Shown piece after piece: positions 45,484-54,598 of a DNA stretch of 64,000 nt. Position numbers and translations under genes: made by a program. The stretch's first letter is position 1; each line of letters begins with the position of its first letter. The notes below the pieces were generated by a model that saw only the letters and a list, made by a program, of their open reading frames with translations, had not been told where the DNA came from and made no database searches. Source of the stretch: JANOBD01 sp031411495 (GTDB lineage Bacteria > Planctomycetota > Phycisphaerae > Tepidisphaerales > Tepidisphaeraceae). Where the stretch lies: assembly GCA_031411495.1 (NCBI GenBank), contig JANOBD010000128.1, forward strand, positions 60,423 to 124,422. Direction: 5' to 3'.

Positions 45484-48294
45484 ATGCGACCTAATGACCT
45501 GGCCGCCAACGTGGCCAACGCCGCCTATCTCGAAAAACTCCTCGAACAATACAAATCCGATCCCGACTCGGTGCCCGAGCAATGGCGAAACTTCTTCGCC
45601 GGCTTCGAGGTCGGGCTCGGGCAGGCCCAGCCGATCCTCTCGCCGGATGCGCTGCCCGCCAACATCGGCGTCTTCGACCTCGTTCACAGCTACCGCGAAC
45701 TCGGCCATCACGGCGCAAACCTCGATCCGCTCGGGCTCGTCCAGCGCACTCAGCACCCGATGCTCGATCTCGGCAACTTCAACATCAGTGAGGCCGACCT
45801 TGACCGCCAGGTCGGTAACGGCTCGTTCCACGGCGAAACCGACGGAACCATTCGCGACCTCCTCGCCAAGCTCAAGAAGACCTATTCCGGCTCGATCGGC
45901 GTCGAGTTCACGGGCATCAGCAATCCTGAGCAGCGCAATTGGCTCGAACAACAGATCGAATCGAACTACAACCAGCCGCGCCTCACCCGCGAGGAACAGC
46001 ACGCACTGCTCTTCCAACTCGTCGCCGCGGAAGATTTCGAGCAATACCTCGGCCGGACGTTTGTAGGGACCAAGCGCTTCGGCGTCGAAGGTGCCGAAGC
46101 CCTTATCCCGCTCCTCAACACGATCATCGACCACGGCTCTGCGCTCAATGCCGAGCAGTTCATCCTCTGCATGGCCCACCGCGGCCGCCTGAATGTGCTC
46201 GCTCACGTGATGAACAAGCCGTACGAGAACATTCTCGGCGAGTTCTCCGGCACCAACAAAAAGCCAGAAGGCGATCTCGCCGACGGCGACGTCAAATACC
46301 ACCTCGGCTACGCCAATACTCGCCCGGAAGTGCACGGCAAGTCGGTGAAGATGTCGCTGTTGCCGAATCCGTCTCACCTCGAGCTGATCAACCCGATCCA
46401 TCAGGGCATCGTGCGCTGCAAGCAGGAATGGCTCGGCGACATCGAGCGGAGCAAGGTCATCCCCGTGCAGATCCACGGCGACGCCGCGTTCGTCGGCCAG
46501 GGCATCGTCACCGAAACGCTCAATCTCTCGGAACTGCCGGGCTGGCGCACGGGCGGCACGATTCACGTCATCATCAACAACCAGGTCGGCTTCACGACCT
46601 CGCCGTCGCAAGGCCGGTTCACGCCGTACCCGACCGACATGGCCAAGGGCATCGAGGCGCCGATCTTCCACGTGAATGGGGACGATCCGGAAGCCGTCTT
46701 CCATGTTTCCAAACTCGCGATCGAGTTCCGCCAGAAGTTCCAGTGCGACGTCATCATCGACATGTGGTGCTACCGTCGACTCGGCCACAACGAGACGGAT
46801 GAACCCGGCTATACCCAGCCGCTGATGTACAAGCGGATCAAGGAAATCAAGACGACCCGGCAGATCTATGCCGAGCGCCTGATGGAAACCGGACGCCTCA
46901 ACGGCGCCGAGCACGAAGCGATGAAGGCCGAAGTGCTGGCAAATCTCTCCGCCGCGCGGGAGCGCGCCAAGGAGCCGAAGGTCCGCGACAAGATCCCGCG
47001 ATACTCCGGCGTCTGGACGGGTCTACGTCCCTACAAGCCGGGCGTTGATCACTGGAGCAGCGAGACCGGAGTCGATCGGAAGGTGCTCGACCAGGTGATC
47101 GGTTCGTACGATCGCCTGCCCGACGGCTTCACGCCGCATCCCAAGCTTCTCAAGATGATCGAAGAGCGCAAGGACGCCGTCCACAAAGATGCCGGGCTCG
47201 ACTGGGGCACCGCCGAGATGCTGGCGTTCGGCACGCTCGTGCTCGAAGGGCACAGCGTTCGTCTCGCGGGTCAGGACGTCGAACGCGGCACGTTCAGCCA
47301 TCGCCACGCGGGCCTCGCCGACTACAACACCGGCGAACTCGTCTTCCCGCTCAAGCACCTCGGGCCGAATCAGGCACGTTTCACCTGTCGCAACTCGATG
47401 CTCAGCGAGTTCGCTGTGCTCGGGTTCGAATGGGGTTATGCCTCCAGCGATCCACGCAATCTCTGCCTGTGGGAAGCGCAGTTCGGCGATTTCGTCAACG
47501 GCGCGCAGCCGATCATCGACCAGATTCTCGCCGCCGCCGAAAGCAAATGGCGTTACGCGTGCGGCCTAGTCCTCCTGCTTCCGCACGGCTACGAAGGGGC
47601 CGGTCCCGAGCACTCCAACGCGTATCTTGAGCGATTCTTGAGCCTGTGCGCCGAAGACAACATGCAGGTCTGTGTGCCGAGCACGCCGGCGAGCTACTTC
47701 CACATGCTTCGTCGGCAGATCCACCGGCCGTTTCGCAAGCCGCTGATCTGCATGATGCCCAAGTCGCTGCTGCGAAATAAGGAATCGCGCCTCAAAGACA
47801 TCGTCGATTCGTCGAAGATCCAGCTCGTCATCAACGATCCGCGGCACGAAGGCAAGCCGACCGATTCGGTCAAGCGCCTGATCGTCTGCAGCGGCAAGGT
47901 GTACTTCGCGCTCGATCTGGCCCGGCAGACCAACGAGCGCAGCGACGTGGCGATCATCCGGCTCGAACAGCTCTATCCGTTCCCGAAGGACGAACTCGCA
48001 GCCGCGTTCGCGAAATACCGCCGCGTGCAGGAAGTCGCCTGGGTACAGGAAGAGCCGGCGAACCGGGGTGCATGGCGTTACATCGAGCCGCTGCTGCGGC
48101 AGATGTTGCCCGACACGCTCGTGACGTACTTCGGCCGCGAGGCGAGCGCATCGCCCGCCGCCGGCAACCTGAAGGTGAGCAACGCCGAAGAAGAGCAATT
48201 CGTCGGCGAAGCGCTCGAATTGAAGAAGACGGAAGCCGTGCGGGTCGAAGCGCAAAAGACCGGCGAGAAGGCCGCGAAAGCGGTCGGCGATTGA
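45484..48294 (+). CDS. sucA: 2-oxoglutarate dehydrogenase E1 component
   Basis: This thiamine-diphosphate enzyme decarboxylates 2-oxoglutarate and passes the succinyl group to the lipoyl arm of E2. The N-terminal E2-binding segment NAAYLEKLLEQYKSDPDSVPEQWRNFF (quoted as two adjoining phrases) is typical. FILCMAHRGRLNVLAHVMNKP, FVGQGIVTETLNLSELPGW, GTIHVIINNQVGFTTSP, HVNGDDPEAVFHVSKLA and CYRRLGHNETDEPGYTQP line the active site. The transketolase-like half contains GTFSHRHAGL, EFAVLGFEWGYA and LLPHGYEGAGPEHSNA. At 936 residues it is full length. GGAG is 8 bases before the ATG chosen; the open frame extends 77 codons upstream without support. sucB follows after 166 bases; no lpd is near. Confidence 0.96.
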   Translation: MRPNDLAANVANAAYLEKLLEQYKSDPDSVPEQWRNFFAGFEVGLGQAQPILSPDALPANIGVFDLVHSYRELGHHGANLDPLGLVQRTQHPMLDLGNFNISEADLDRQVGNGSFHGETDGTIRDLLAKLKKTYSGSIGVEFTGISNPEQRNWLEQQIESNYNQPRLTREEQHALLFQLVAAEDFEQYLGRTFVGTKRFGVEGAEALIPLLNTIIDHGSALNAEQFILCMAHRGRLNVLAHVMNKPYENILGEFSGTNKKPEGDLADGDVKYHLGYANTRPEVHGKSVKMSLLPNPSHLELINPIHQGIVRCKQEWLGDIERSKVIPVQIHGDAAFVGQGIVTETLNLSELPGWRTGGTIHVIINNQVGFTTSPSQGRFTPYPTDMAKGIEAPIFHVNGDDPEAVFHVSKLAIEFRQKFQCDVIIDMWCYRRLGHNETDEPGYTQPLMYKRIKEIKTTRQIYAERLMETGRLNGAEHEAMKAEVLANLSAARERAKEPKVRDKIPRYSGVWTGLRPYKPGVDHWSSETGVDRKVLDQVIGSYDRLPDGFTPHPKLLKMIEERKDAVHKDAGLDWGTAEMLAFGTLVLEGHSVRLAGQDVERGTFSHRHAGLADYNTGELVFPLKHLGPNQARFTCRNSMLSEFAVLGFEWGYASSDPRNLCLWEAQFGDFVNGAQPIIDQILAAAESKWRYACGLVLLLPHGYEGAGPEHSNAYLERFLSLCAEDNMQVCVPSTPASYFHMLRRQIHRPFRKPLICMMPKSLLRNKESRLKDIVDSSKIQLVINDPRHEGKPTDSVKRLIVCSGKVYFALDLARQTNERSDVAIIRLEQLYPFPKDELAAAFAKYRRVQEVAWVQEEPANRGAWRYIEPLLRQMLPDTLVTYFGREASASPAAGNLKVSNAEEEQFVGEALELKKTEAVRVEAQKTGEKAAKAVGD

Positions 48295-48460
48295 GCTCTG
48301 AGTCTGTCGGTGAAACGATCACGGGAGCGAACTCGCGAAGGGCCCACTTTCGAACGTTGGGAGGCGACACTTCGCGAACCCGTTCTGAAGGTCACACTCG
48401 TCTCGCAATGTCATTCGCTTTTTGATCCGTCTCCAGATCACACGTAAACTGAAGTGTCCT

Positions 48461-49753
48461 ATGGCAAACGAAGAAAAGATCCCGCCCGCAGGCGAAAGCG
48501 TCACTGAAGTTACCTTCATCAAGTGGGCCCGGCAGGACGGTGAAGCCGTCAAAGAAGGTGACCCGATCGCCGAGGTCGAAACAGACAAGGCGAACGCGGA
48601 TCTGTATGCGAGTACGAGCGGCGTGCTGAAATACGCAGCGGGCATCGGGGCAGGAAAAGTCCTGAAGATCGGCGCGGTCTTCGCCACGATCGACCCGAGC
48701 GCGAAGCCGACTGCGAGCGCCAAGCCCGCGGAGGCGCCCAAACCCGCCGGGGCGGCGGCTCCAGTCGCTGCACCGAATCATGCGGCGTCCCCGAGCGCGA
48801 CGAAGAACGCCCAGCTGGACGACCTCTCCCCCGCCACGCGCCGCGCCGCCGCCGAAGGCAACGTCGATGTGAGCAAGATCGCCGGCACCGGCCCTCACGG
48901 CCGGATCACCAAGGAAGATGTCGAGAAAACCGGCAACGGCGCCGCTCCCGCTTCGACTCCGTCGACAACGGCAGCAGTCGCAACCCCCGCGGGCTCCGCG
49001 CCGAGCGTCGCAACACCAGTCTCGAAACCCGCCGCCCCGCCGACCGCCAATCCCGGTGGCGTCCGTCGCGTGCCGATGAGCAAGATCCGCAAGAAAATCG
49101 CCGAGAACCTCGTCCGCGCCAAGAACACGACGGCCATGCTCACGACCTTCAACGAGGTCGACATGTCCGCCATCATGAAGCTCCGCGCCCAGTACAAGGA
49201 GCCGTTCGAGAAGAAGCACGGCATCGGTCTTGGCTTCATGGGCTTCTTCGTCAAAGCCTGCTCGATCGGCCTCAAGGAGTTCGAGCGCGTGAACGGGCAA
49301 GTCGATGGCGATGACGTCCTCCTCTTCGACAACGTCCACATGGGCGTCGCCGTCAGCACCGAGCGCGGCCTGACCGTGCCCGTGCTGAAGTACGCCGACC
49401 AGATGTCGTTCGCGAAGATCGAAAACGAAATCAAGCGCGTCGCCATCGCCGCTCGCGATGGCAAGCTCGGCATCGACGAGATGTCGGGCGGAACGTTTAC
49501 GATCACCAATGGCGGCATCTTCGGCTCGCTGCTCTCGACGCCGATCCTCAACCCGCCGCAGAGCGCCATCCTCGGCATGCACGCGATCAAGGACCGCCCG
49601 GTCGCGATCGACGGCAAGGTCGAAATCCGCCCGATGATGAACCTCGCGCTGAGCTACGACCACCGCATCATCGACGGCAAGGAGTCGGTCAGCTTCCTCG
49701 TCCGTGTGAAGCAACTCCTCGAAGACCCGACGCGGCTGCTGCTGGACGTGTGA
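48461..49753 (+). CDS. sucB: Dihydrolipoyl succinyltransferase (2-oxoglutarate dehydrogenase E2)
   Basis: E2 forms the core of the 2-oxoglutarate dehydrogenase complex and makes succinyl-CoA. The lipoyl domain has the modified Lys in AEVETDKANADLYA near residue 43. An Ala/Pro linker, an E3/E1-binding domain (LSPATRRAAAEGNVDVSKIAGTG) and a second Ala/Pro/Thr linker follow. The catalytic domain starts near 200 with RRVPMSKIRKKIAENLV and ends with LSYDHRIIDGKESVSFL, which carries the catalytic His and Asp. At 430 residues it is complete. The context directly after sucA fixes the substrate. The start at MANEEK is chosen because the preceding 13 codons are not family-like. Confidence 0.95.
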   Translation: MANEEKIPPAGESVTEVTFIKWARQDGEAVKEGDPIAEVETDKANADLYASTSGVLKYAAGIGAGKVLKIGAVFATIDPSAKPTASAKPAEAPKPAGAAAPVAAPNHAASPSATKNAQLDDLSPATRRAAAEGNVDVSKIAGTGPHGRITKEDVEKTGNGAAPASTPSTTAAVATPAGSAPSVATPVSKPAAPPTANPGGVRRVPMSKIRKKIAENLVRAKNTTAMLTTFNEVDMSAIMKLRAQYKEPFEKKHGIGLGFMGFFVKACSIGLKEFERVNGQVDGDDVLLFDNVHMGVAVSTERGLTVPVLKYADQMSFAKIENEIKRVAIAARDGKLGIDEMSGGTFTITNGGIFGSLLSTPILNPPQSAILGMHAIKDRPVAIDGKVEIRPMMNLALSYDHRIIDGKESVSFLVRVKQLLEDPTRLLLDV

Positions 49754-49986
49754 TCCGCGACGCGTTGGATCCATGCTGCTGACCTCGTATCGAGTTCTTG
49801 GATCCGTTTTTCGACCACATCGCGACCCCGCGCAGCCCGCACGCGCTTTGGACGCGCCAAGCGTTGGCACGTCGAATCGCATCGAATCATCCCACGTCGA
49901 AAACCTACCGGTTCTCCTGACTTTTCTGCGCTGGTCGGGTCCAGACCGTGTGTATGATTCGTCGGAATCTACACCGAGGACCCTCC

Positions 49987-51450
49987 ATGCGCTTTCGACC
50001 TCTGGGACTGGCATTGGCAGCACTGCTCGCGGTCTCTCCCGGCACGCGCGCCGATACGATCGTCCTCAAAGACGGGAGCATCCTCGGCGGCGTCGTGAAG
50101 CAGGTGAAAGACGGGTACGAGATCACCACGCCCGACGGCAAGACGACGTTCGTCAAGTCCGATCAGGTCAAATCGATCAAGCTCAGCAACGACGGCAAAG
50201 TGACCGAACAGAACGCGAAGGAACGCCTGGCCTCGCTTCGCCGCAGTGTCGAATCCGAGTCGCAAATCGATCGCATCATCGACCGCTACCACCAGTTTAT
50301 CGAGATGAACAAAGAGGCCGACGCGTCCGACGAGGCCGCGAAGGACCTGGCGATGTGGGAGTCGCGCAAGGCCCAGAACATGGTAAAGGTCGGCAGCGAG
50401 TGGATGACGCCGGAGCGGCGCGACGCGTACCTGCTCGAATCGGCGAGGCTCGCGAACGCGGTCGCCGACCAGATCGCCGCCGGGGATATCGCGGGCGCGA
50501 CGCCGCGCGTCGCGCAGGCGCTCGAGGCGAATCCGAGCCATGTGTCCTTCGCCTATCTCGATGGCGTACTCAATCTGCGTCGTGCGCGATTCAACGAGGC
50601 CAAGCGGAGTTTCGACATCGTGTCCGAGCAGATCCCGGATCACCCGCCGACGCTGTTCAATGAAGCGGCGATCGCGGTCTATTTCAAGCGTTGGCCCAAC
50701 GCGGTGGCGATGTTCGAAAAGGCAATGACGCTCGCGCCCAACCAGCCGGAGATTCTCAACGGCGTGATCGAGTTCATGCGACTGGCGCCCGATGCGACGC
50801 GCAGAACGGTTGCGTTCGACCGCATGCAGGCCATCTTCAATTCGCAGGAGGCGCAGATCGAAGCGGAGATGGCGCAGAAGGGCCTTCACCGCTTCGGATC
50901 AGGTTTCGCCGATCAGGCCCAGATCGATGAGATGAACCAGAAGCTCGCCGCATTTGAAGAAAAGAAGAAGGTGATGCAGGCCGACTATGATGCGATCCAG
51001 CAGCGGATCAAGGACCTGCAGCAGCGGGTCGAAGCCGTGGAGCGCCAACTGGCCCAGATGGATAGTGAACGGATCCAGCCCGATGGAAAAGGCGGCACGA
51101 TTTTCCTGCCGCGTCCGCAGTATTACTACGACTTACAGGCCAATCGCGAGCGCTATATCCACGAGATGGGGGCGGAGAAGGTCAAGTCGGACGACCTGAA
51201 GAAGGAAGCGAAGCAGCTCGAATCCCAGGCGCCGCAGCCGCCGTTCGCCGGCCACGTCGTTCCTATCGGTGAGGCGGGCGTGCCGATCGTTCTGCCGGCC
51301 GGCGCGACGCTGGAGGAGCCGAAGCAAACCACGAAACCAGCCGATGACCTGACAACGCCTCGCGAGGAAGATTCATCGCCTCGCGGTGACTCACCGATTC
51401 TGACGCCCCAGCTGCCGGCAACGCAGCCGTCGACGCAGCCGGCGGCGTAA
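49987..51450 (+). CDS. Secreted TPR and coiled-coil protein
   Basis: A signal peptide (MRFRPLGLALAALLAVSPGTRA) is followed by an SH3-like strand pair (DTIVLKDGSILGGVVKQVKDG then YEITTPDGKTTFVKSDQVK) seen at the start of many planctomycete and verrucomicrobial secreted proteins. TPR-like helices occupy ~150-290 (QALEANPSHVSFAYLDGVLNL, PPTLFNEAAIAVYFKRWPNAV). A coiled coil with QKLAAFEEKKKVMQADYDAI follows near 320-375, and the end is Pro/Thr/Ser-rich and likely disordered. The function is unknown; a periplasmic scaffold role is inferred. GAGGA is 6 bases ahead of the ATG. No link to sucAB is evident apart from shared strand. Confidence 0.83.
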   Translation: MRFRPLGLALAALLAVSPGTRADTIVLKDGSILGGVVKQVKDGYEITTPDGKTTFVKSDQVKSIKLSNDGKVTEQNAKERLASLRRSVESESQIDRIIDRYHQFIEMNKEADASDEAAKDLAMWESRKAQNMVKVGSEWMTPERRDAYLLESARLANAVADQIAAGDIAGATPRVAQALEANPSHVSFAYLDGVLNLRRARFNEAKRSFDIVSEQIPDHPPTLFNEAAIAVYFKRWPNAVAMFEKAMTLAPNQPEILNGVIEFMRLAPDATRRTVAFDRMQAIFNSQEAQIEAEMAQKGLHRFGSGFADQAQIDEMNQKLAAFEEKKKVMQADYDAIQQRIKDLQQRVEAVERQLAQMDSERIQPDGKGGTIFLPRPQYYYDLQANRERYIHEMGAEKVKSDDLKKEAKQLESQAPQPPFAGHVVPIGEAGVPIVLPAGATLEEPKQTTKPADDLTTPREEDSSPRGDSPILTPQLPATQPSTQPAA

Positions 51451-51555
51451 TCGTCTCAAGACTCAGTCAACCTGTGGTGGAACGCCGACGGTTTATCGAA
51501 CAAAGCCGACATCGTTTTTGCGCGCGCGGGCTCCGCAGCGCGACCTCGGTCGTGT

Positions 51556-51807
51556 TTATTGAAGGCTCGACGTGTAGGCGTCGTCGGGCGTCTCGACTTC
51601 GAGCGATTCCTGCAGGCAGGATCGATCCACCCAGAGCCGCGCCTCGGAGCGATTGGTCTCGATGATCAACAGCAGCGACTCGCGCAGCTTCTCTCGGCAC
51701 TCATCAAGCGAGCGTGCCCGCGTGATGGTTCCGGGGATTTCTTCGACCCAGCCGACGAACGAACCGTCTGCTCGGGGCTTGATGATGGAATGAAAGCATT
51801 GCTTCAT
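51556..51807 (-). CDS. HicB-family antitoxin-like protein, without HicA
   Basis: The 83-residue product matches the HicB N-terminal partial RNase H fold: FHSIIKPRADGSFVGWVEEIPGTITRARSLDECREKL (as adjoining phrases) and LRESLLLIIETN. HicB normally neutralises the RNA-cleaving toxin HicA. No hicA lies on either side and the C-terminal DNA-binding part is missing, so it is either a lone HicB-like protein, as is common, or a remnant. GGAG six bases ahead of the ATG decides the start against a longer frame. Confidence 0.8.
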   Translation of the reverse strand: MKQCFHSIIKPRADGSFVGWVEEIPGTITRARSLDECREKLRESLLLIIETNRSEARLWVDRSCLQESLEVETPDDAYTSSLQ

Positions 51808-51970
51808 GCCGGACTCCACTTCACACTTGGTTCGACTCTGAGTCAACTCAAACTTAACGAGAGAACAACAGAAATCGAACGCCAGCGGCTGTGACAATCC
51901 TTCCGTCAATTGCCGTTGACAACAACGCTTCCACGGCAACTGCTACATCCCTCAAGGCTGACACGATCGA

Positions 51971-52594
51971 TCAGACCTTGATCCCTTCCCTTTCGCACAA
52001 CTCGCGCACGTTCAGAAAATCGATCATGTGCTGGTCGTAGACGCGCTGCGCTGCCGGATCGTGCATCGGCAGCCGAAGCTCATTAATCACCTTCGTCCCC
52101 TGCGCGATCCACTCCTTCCAGCTCTCGGCCGAGACGTTGTTGAGCAGGATCTCGCCGAGTTTGTTTCGAAATGGCGGCTTGAGCATCCGCTTGCCGACCC
52201 GGCCGGTGCGGACGTCCAGCACTTCGCCTTCGCCGGCGACATCCTTGCTCGGCGCGTTGAGCTCGGGCGCCGCCTGACCTTCGGACTGGAGCATCGCGAT
52301 CATCTCGTTCTTGGGCATCTGGTCGCCGCGCTGATGCGCGATGAGGATCCCGTCGTTGAGCGATTTGTACGCCTCTGCCTTGCGTCCCAGCGCGAGCTGT
52401 GCGCGGGCGAGCAGCTGGTAAGCCCGGCTGAGGCGAGAATCCAGAGCCAGCGCCCTTTGCAGCGCGAGCACCGCATCATCGTTCGCTCCCGCCTCCAACT
52501 GCGCCCGGCCGAGCGAAAAGAACCCGAGCGGATCGGTCGGATTCTGCTCGGTAACCTTGCGGAACTGTGCAATTCTTTCGGCGGCTTCGCTCAT
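51971..52594 (-). CDS. TPR protein fused to a YggX-type Fe(II)-trafficking domain
   Basis: Residues 1-100 hold about two and a half TPRs (EQNPTDPLGFFSLGRAQLEAGANDDAVLAL, RAYQLLARAQLALGRKAEAYKSL, quoted as separate phrases). Residues ~130-205 match YggX: GKRMLKPPFRNKLGEILLNNVS, AESWKEWIAQGTKVINELRL, and YDQHMIDFLN, aligning with the PGELGKRIYxxxSKxAWxxW and INExxLN parts of YggX. YggX protects iron-sulfur clusters and has a conserved N-terminal Cys; that segment reads VRTGRVGKRM here and has no Cys. Fusion to TPRs suggests a role in bringing a client protein. The gene stands alone, ~160 bases from the HicB-like gene. Confidence 0.82.
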   Translation of the reverse strand: MSEAAERIAQFRKVTEQNPTDPLGFFSLGRAQLEAGANDDAVLALQRALALDSRLSRAYQLLARAQLALGRKAEAYKSLNDGILIAHQRGDQMPKNEMIAMLQSEGQAAPELNAPSKDVAGEGEVLDVRTGRVGKRMLKPPFRNKLGEILLNNVSAESWKEWIAQGTKVINELRLPMHDPAAQRVYDQHMIDFLNVRELCEREGIKV

Positions 52595-52745
52595 AAACGT
52601 CAGACTCCTGGTTCAACTACGGCCCGGCAGGTTCGAGATCGCGAGTTCGTCACTGGTCATCGCCGGCCCGTCGTGGAAATGCTATCCCGCTTGCGTGCCG
52701 AAGTCTTGGCAATCGACCCTCGCAGACATTTTTCGTGACGATCGG

Positions 52746-54563
52746 TCACGGCCGCGTCGAGGGGGCGGATTCGGGCGGCGTATTGGCGAGATCGACCACG
52801 GTTCCGAGTCGGGTGTACGTTTCGGTCGCGCGATCGTGGAGATAGACGGCTCGGTCGGGCTGGATCTTCGCGTAGTAGCGATAGAGCTCGATGTTCCGCT
52901 CCGCACCCAGATCATGCGCCCGTATCACCCGCGCATCGTCCGGCCACGAATCGTGAATGTTGTAGACCAGTTCCCACGACGCGACGCTCTGAGGCCCCCA
53001 GCGAACGAGGATGATCGAGCGCGGCTCGGGAATGCTCTGCTCGAACCGTCGCATCGGCTCTTCGATGTAGCAATCGACGAACTGGTCCTTTACGTCGCGC
53101 TTGATCTGCGGCATGGCCATGATCGCGATCGCGGCCGGCAGCACGACGCGAATGCCGCGCACGACGTCCCGCGCGCTCGGGTGAAATCGCCAGATCGATT
53201 CAAAACCCGCAAAGATCAGCACGGGAACACTCGGCAAGACCGCGACGTAGTAGTGCGCGAAGGAGAACGCGTAAAATGAATACAGCACGCACCAGACGAG
53301 CACGAACGACACCACGACCCATCGCCGCGGATCACGCAGGCAGAGGAGCCCTGCCGGGACGGGGATGAAGAGCAGCATGTCGCCCACCATCTCGCCTGCG
53401 GTTGCTTTCGCGCGATGTTTGAACCAGTTCGCCAGCACCTGGCCCGGCGTGTGATGCCGGAGCATGGGCACGACCTCTTCGTCGAAATAGATGTTCTTCT
53501 CCGGCAACGAAGAGGCCGGCCGGCGCGCCGGGTCGAACGGGTGGAACCCGTAAGCGGTCCCTGGCAGATCGCGCTGGGCGTAATAGGAGAACGGCGTCTG
53601 CAGGACGTTGCCGGTTACGCGATGATTGATCGTCAGTTGCAGGGCCAGGAACGGCAGCAGCGGAATGACGCCGCAAGCGATCAACTTTCCCCAGTCGCGT
53701 GCCGGCACTTTCGCGCGGTACTGCGTGAAGAGGATCAACACGCCCAGCGGCACGGCATAGACGATTGCATCCAGCGGGCGGGTGATGGCGGCCCATCCGA
53801 TCGCGGCGCCGCACGCGATGATCCAGCTGGGCTTTCTCGTCGCGATCCAGCGGAGGGTTGCGAACGTCGCGGTGAGTCCGAGCAGAAGCGCCGGAACCTG
53901 GGCGATGGGAACGATCGAGAGGAATCGGAAACCGAGCACGCCGCACAGAATCACGACCGACGCGAGCCCGCACAGTCCGTCGAACAGCTCGCGGATGACC
54001 AGGAACATCATCCCCGCCGCCGCGCCGGCAATGATCAGCGGCATGACCCATCCCGCGAGCCCGAGCCACACGCCGGGCACAAACAGCATCGCCGCGCCCG
54101 GAAAATACTGCGACGCGTAGGCACGATCGGTGATGACGTAAAACGTATCGAAAAAGTCGCCCAGCGGATGCGCCGGCATCGAGAGATGGCCATGCGCGAG
54201 CATCGTCGCCTGCAAAAGGTAACTGAACTCATCGTGCATCACCGGCGAAAACGTCCGCCGCGAAAAGACGGCCGTCTGATAGAGCACCAGGATCGATAAC
54301 AGCGTGACGAGCAGGAATATCAGCGGCGTCGCGACGCGCCCGCGGCGATCGAACTGCCGACCCCCCAAAAACAGAAGGTCGCGAACCGGCTTGATGAAGC
54401 ACGCGGCGATCGCCGCGGCGTAGACGGTGAGATGCGTCATCGAACGCACCAGCCACCAGTCGGTATTGAACCAGAGTTCCAGGCCGATGATCCACGCGCA
54501 GACGATGATGACTTTCCACATCCGGGAAGTCGTCGGCGCGGGGATTTCCAGGGACGATGTCAT
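52746..54563 (-). CDS. Multi-pass membrane glycosyltransferase-like protein (GT39/ArnT-like), copy 2
   Basis: About 12 membrane helices cover residues ~15-470, with a C-terminal soluble part of ~110 residues. The first periplasmic loop reads MHDEFSYLLQATMLAHGHLS and then FDTFYVITDRAYASQYFPGA, with Asp/Glu in the place used by GT39/GT83 enzymes that take sugars from polyprenyl phosphate. The C-terminal part (SIPEPRSIILVRWGPQSVASWELVYNIHDSWPDDARVIRAHDLG, in adjoining phrases) is shared with the upstream copy. It likely glycosylates a surface lipid or protein; the substrate is unknown. A TTG at 54602, overlapping the upstream stop codon as TTGA, is an alternative start and would allow coupled translation. 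Confidence 0.82.
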   Translation of the reverse strand: MTSSLEIPAPTTSRMWKVIIVCAWIIGLELWFNTDWWLVRSMTHLTVYAAAIAACFIKPVRDLLFLGGRQFDRRGRVATPLIFLLVTLLSILVLYQTAVFSRRTFSPVMHDEFSYLLQATMLAHGHLSMPAHPLGDFFDTFYVITDRAYASQYFPGAAMLFVPGVWLGLAGWVMPLIIAGAAAGMMFLVIRELFDGLCGLASVVILCGVLGFRFLSIVPIAQVPALLLGLTATFATLRWIATRKPSWIIACGAAIGWAAITRPLDAIVYAVPLGVLILFTQYRAKVPARDWGKLIACGVIPLLPFLALQLTINHRVTGNVLQTPFSYYAQRDLPGTAYGFHPFDPARRPASSLPEKNIYFDEEVVPMLRHHTPGQVLANWFKHRAKATAGEMVGDMLLFIPVPAGLLCLRDPRRWVVVSFVLVWCVLYSFYAFSFAHYYVAVLPSVPVLIFAGFESIWRFHPSARDVVRGIRVVLPAAIAIMAMPQIKRDVKDQFVDCYIEEPMRRFEQSIPEPRSIILVRWGPQSVASWELVYNIHDSWPDDARVIRAHDLGAERNIELYRYYAKIQPDRAVYLHDRATETYTRLGTVVDLANTPPESAPSTRP

Positions 54564-54598
54564 GCTGCGATCCAGCGTCGAATGCCGGGGATGCGTTG

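Noticed and set aside
51808..51939. Longer HicB reading frame or hidden hicA
   Set aside because: The upstream 44 codons resemble no HicB text, and GGAG is placed ahead of the inner ATG; no HicA-like sequence with its conserved His was found on either side.
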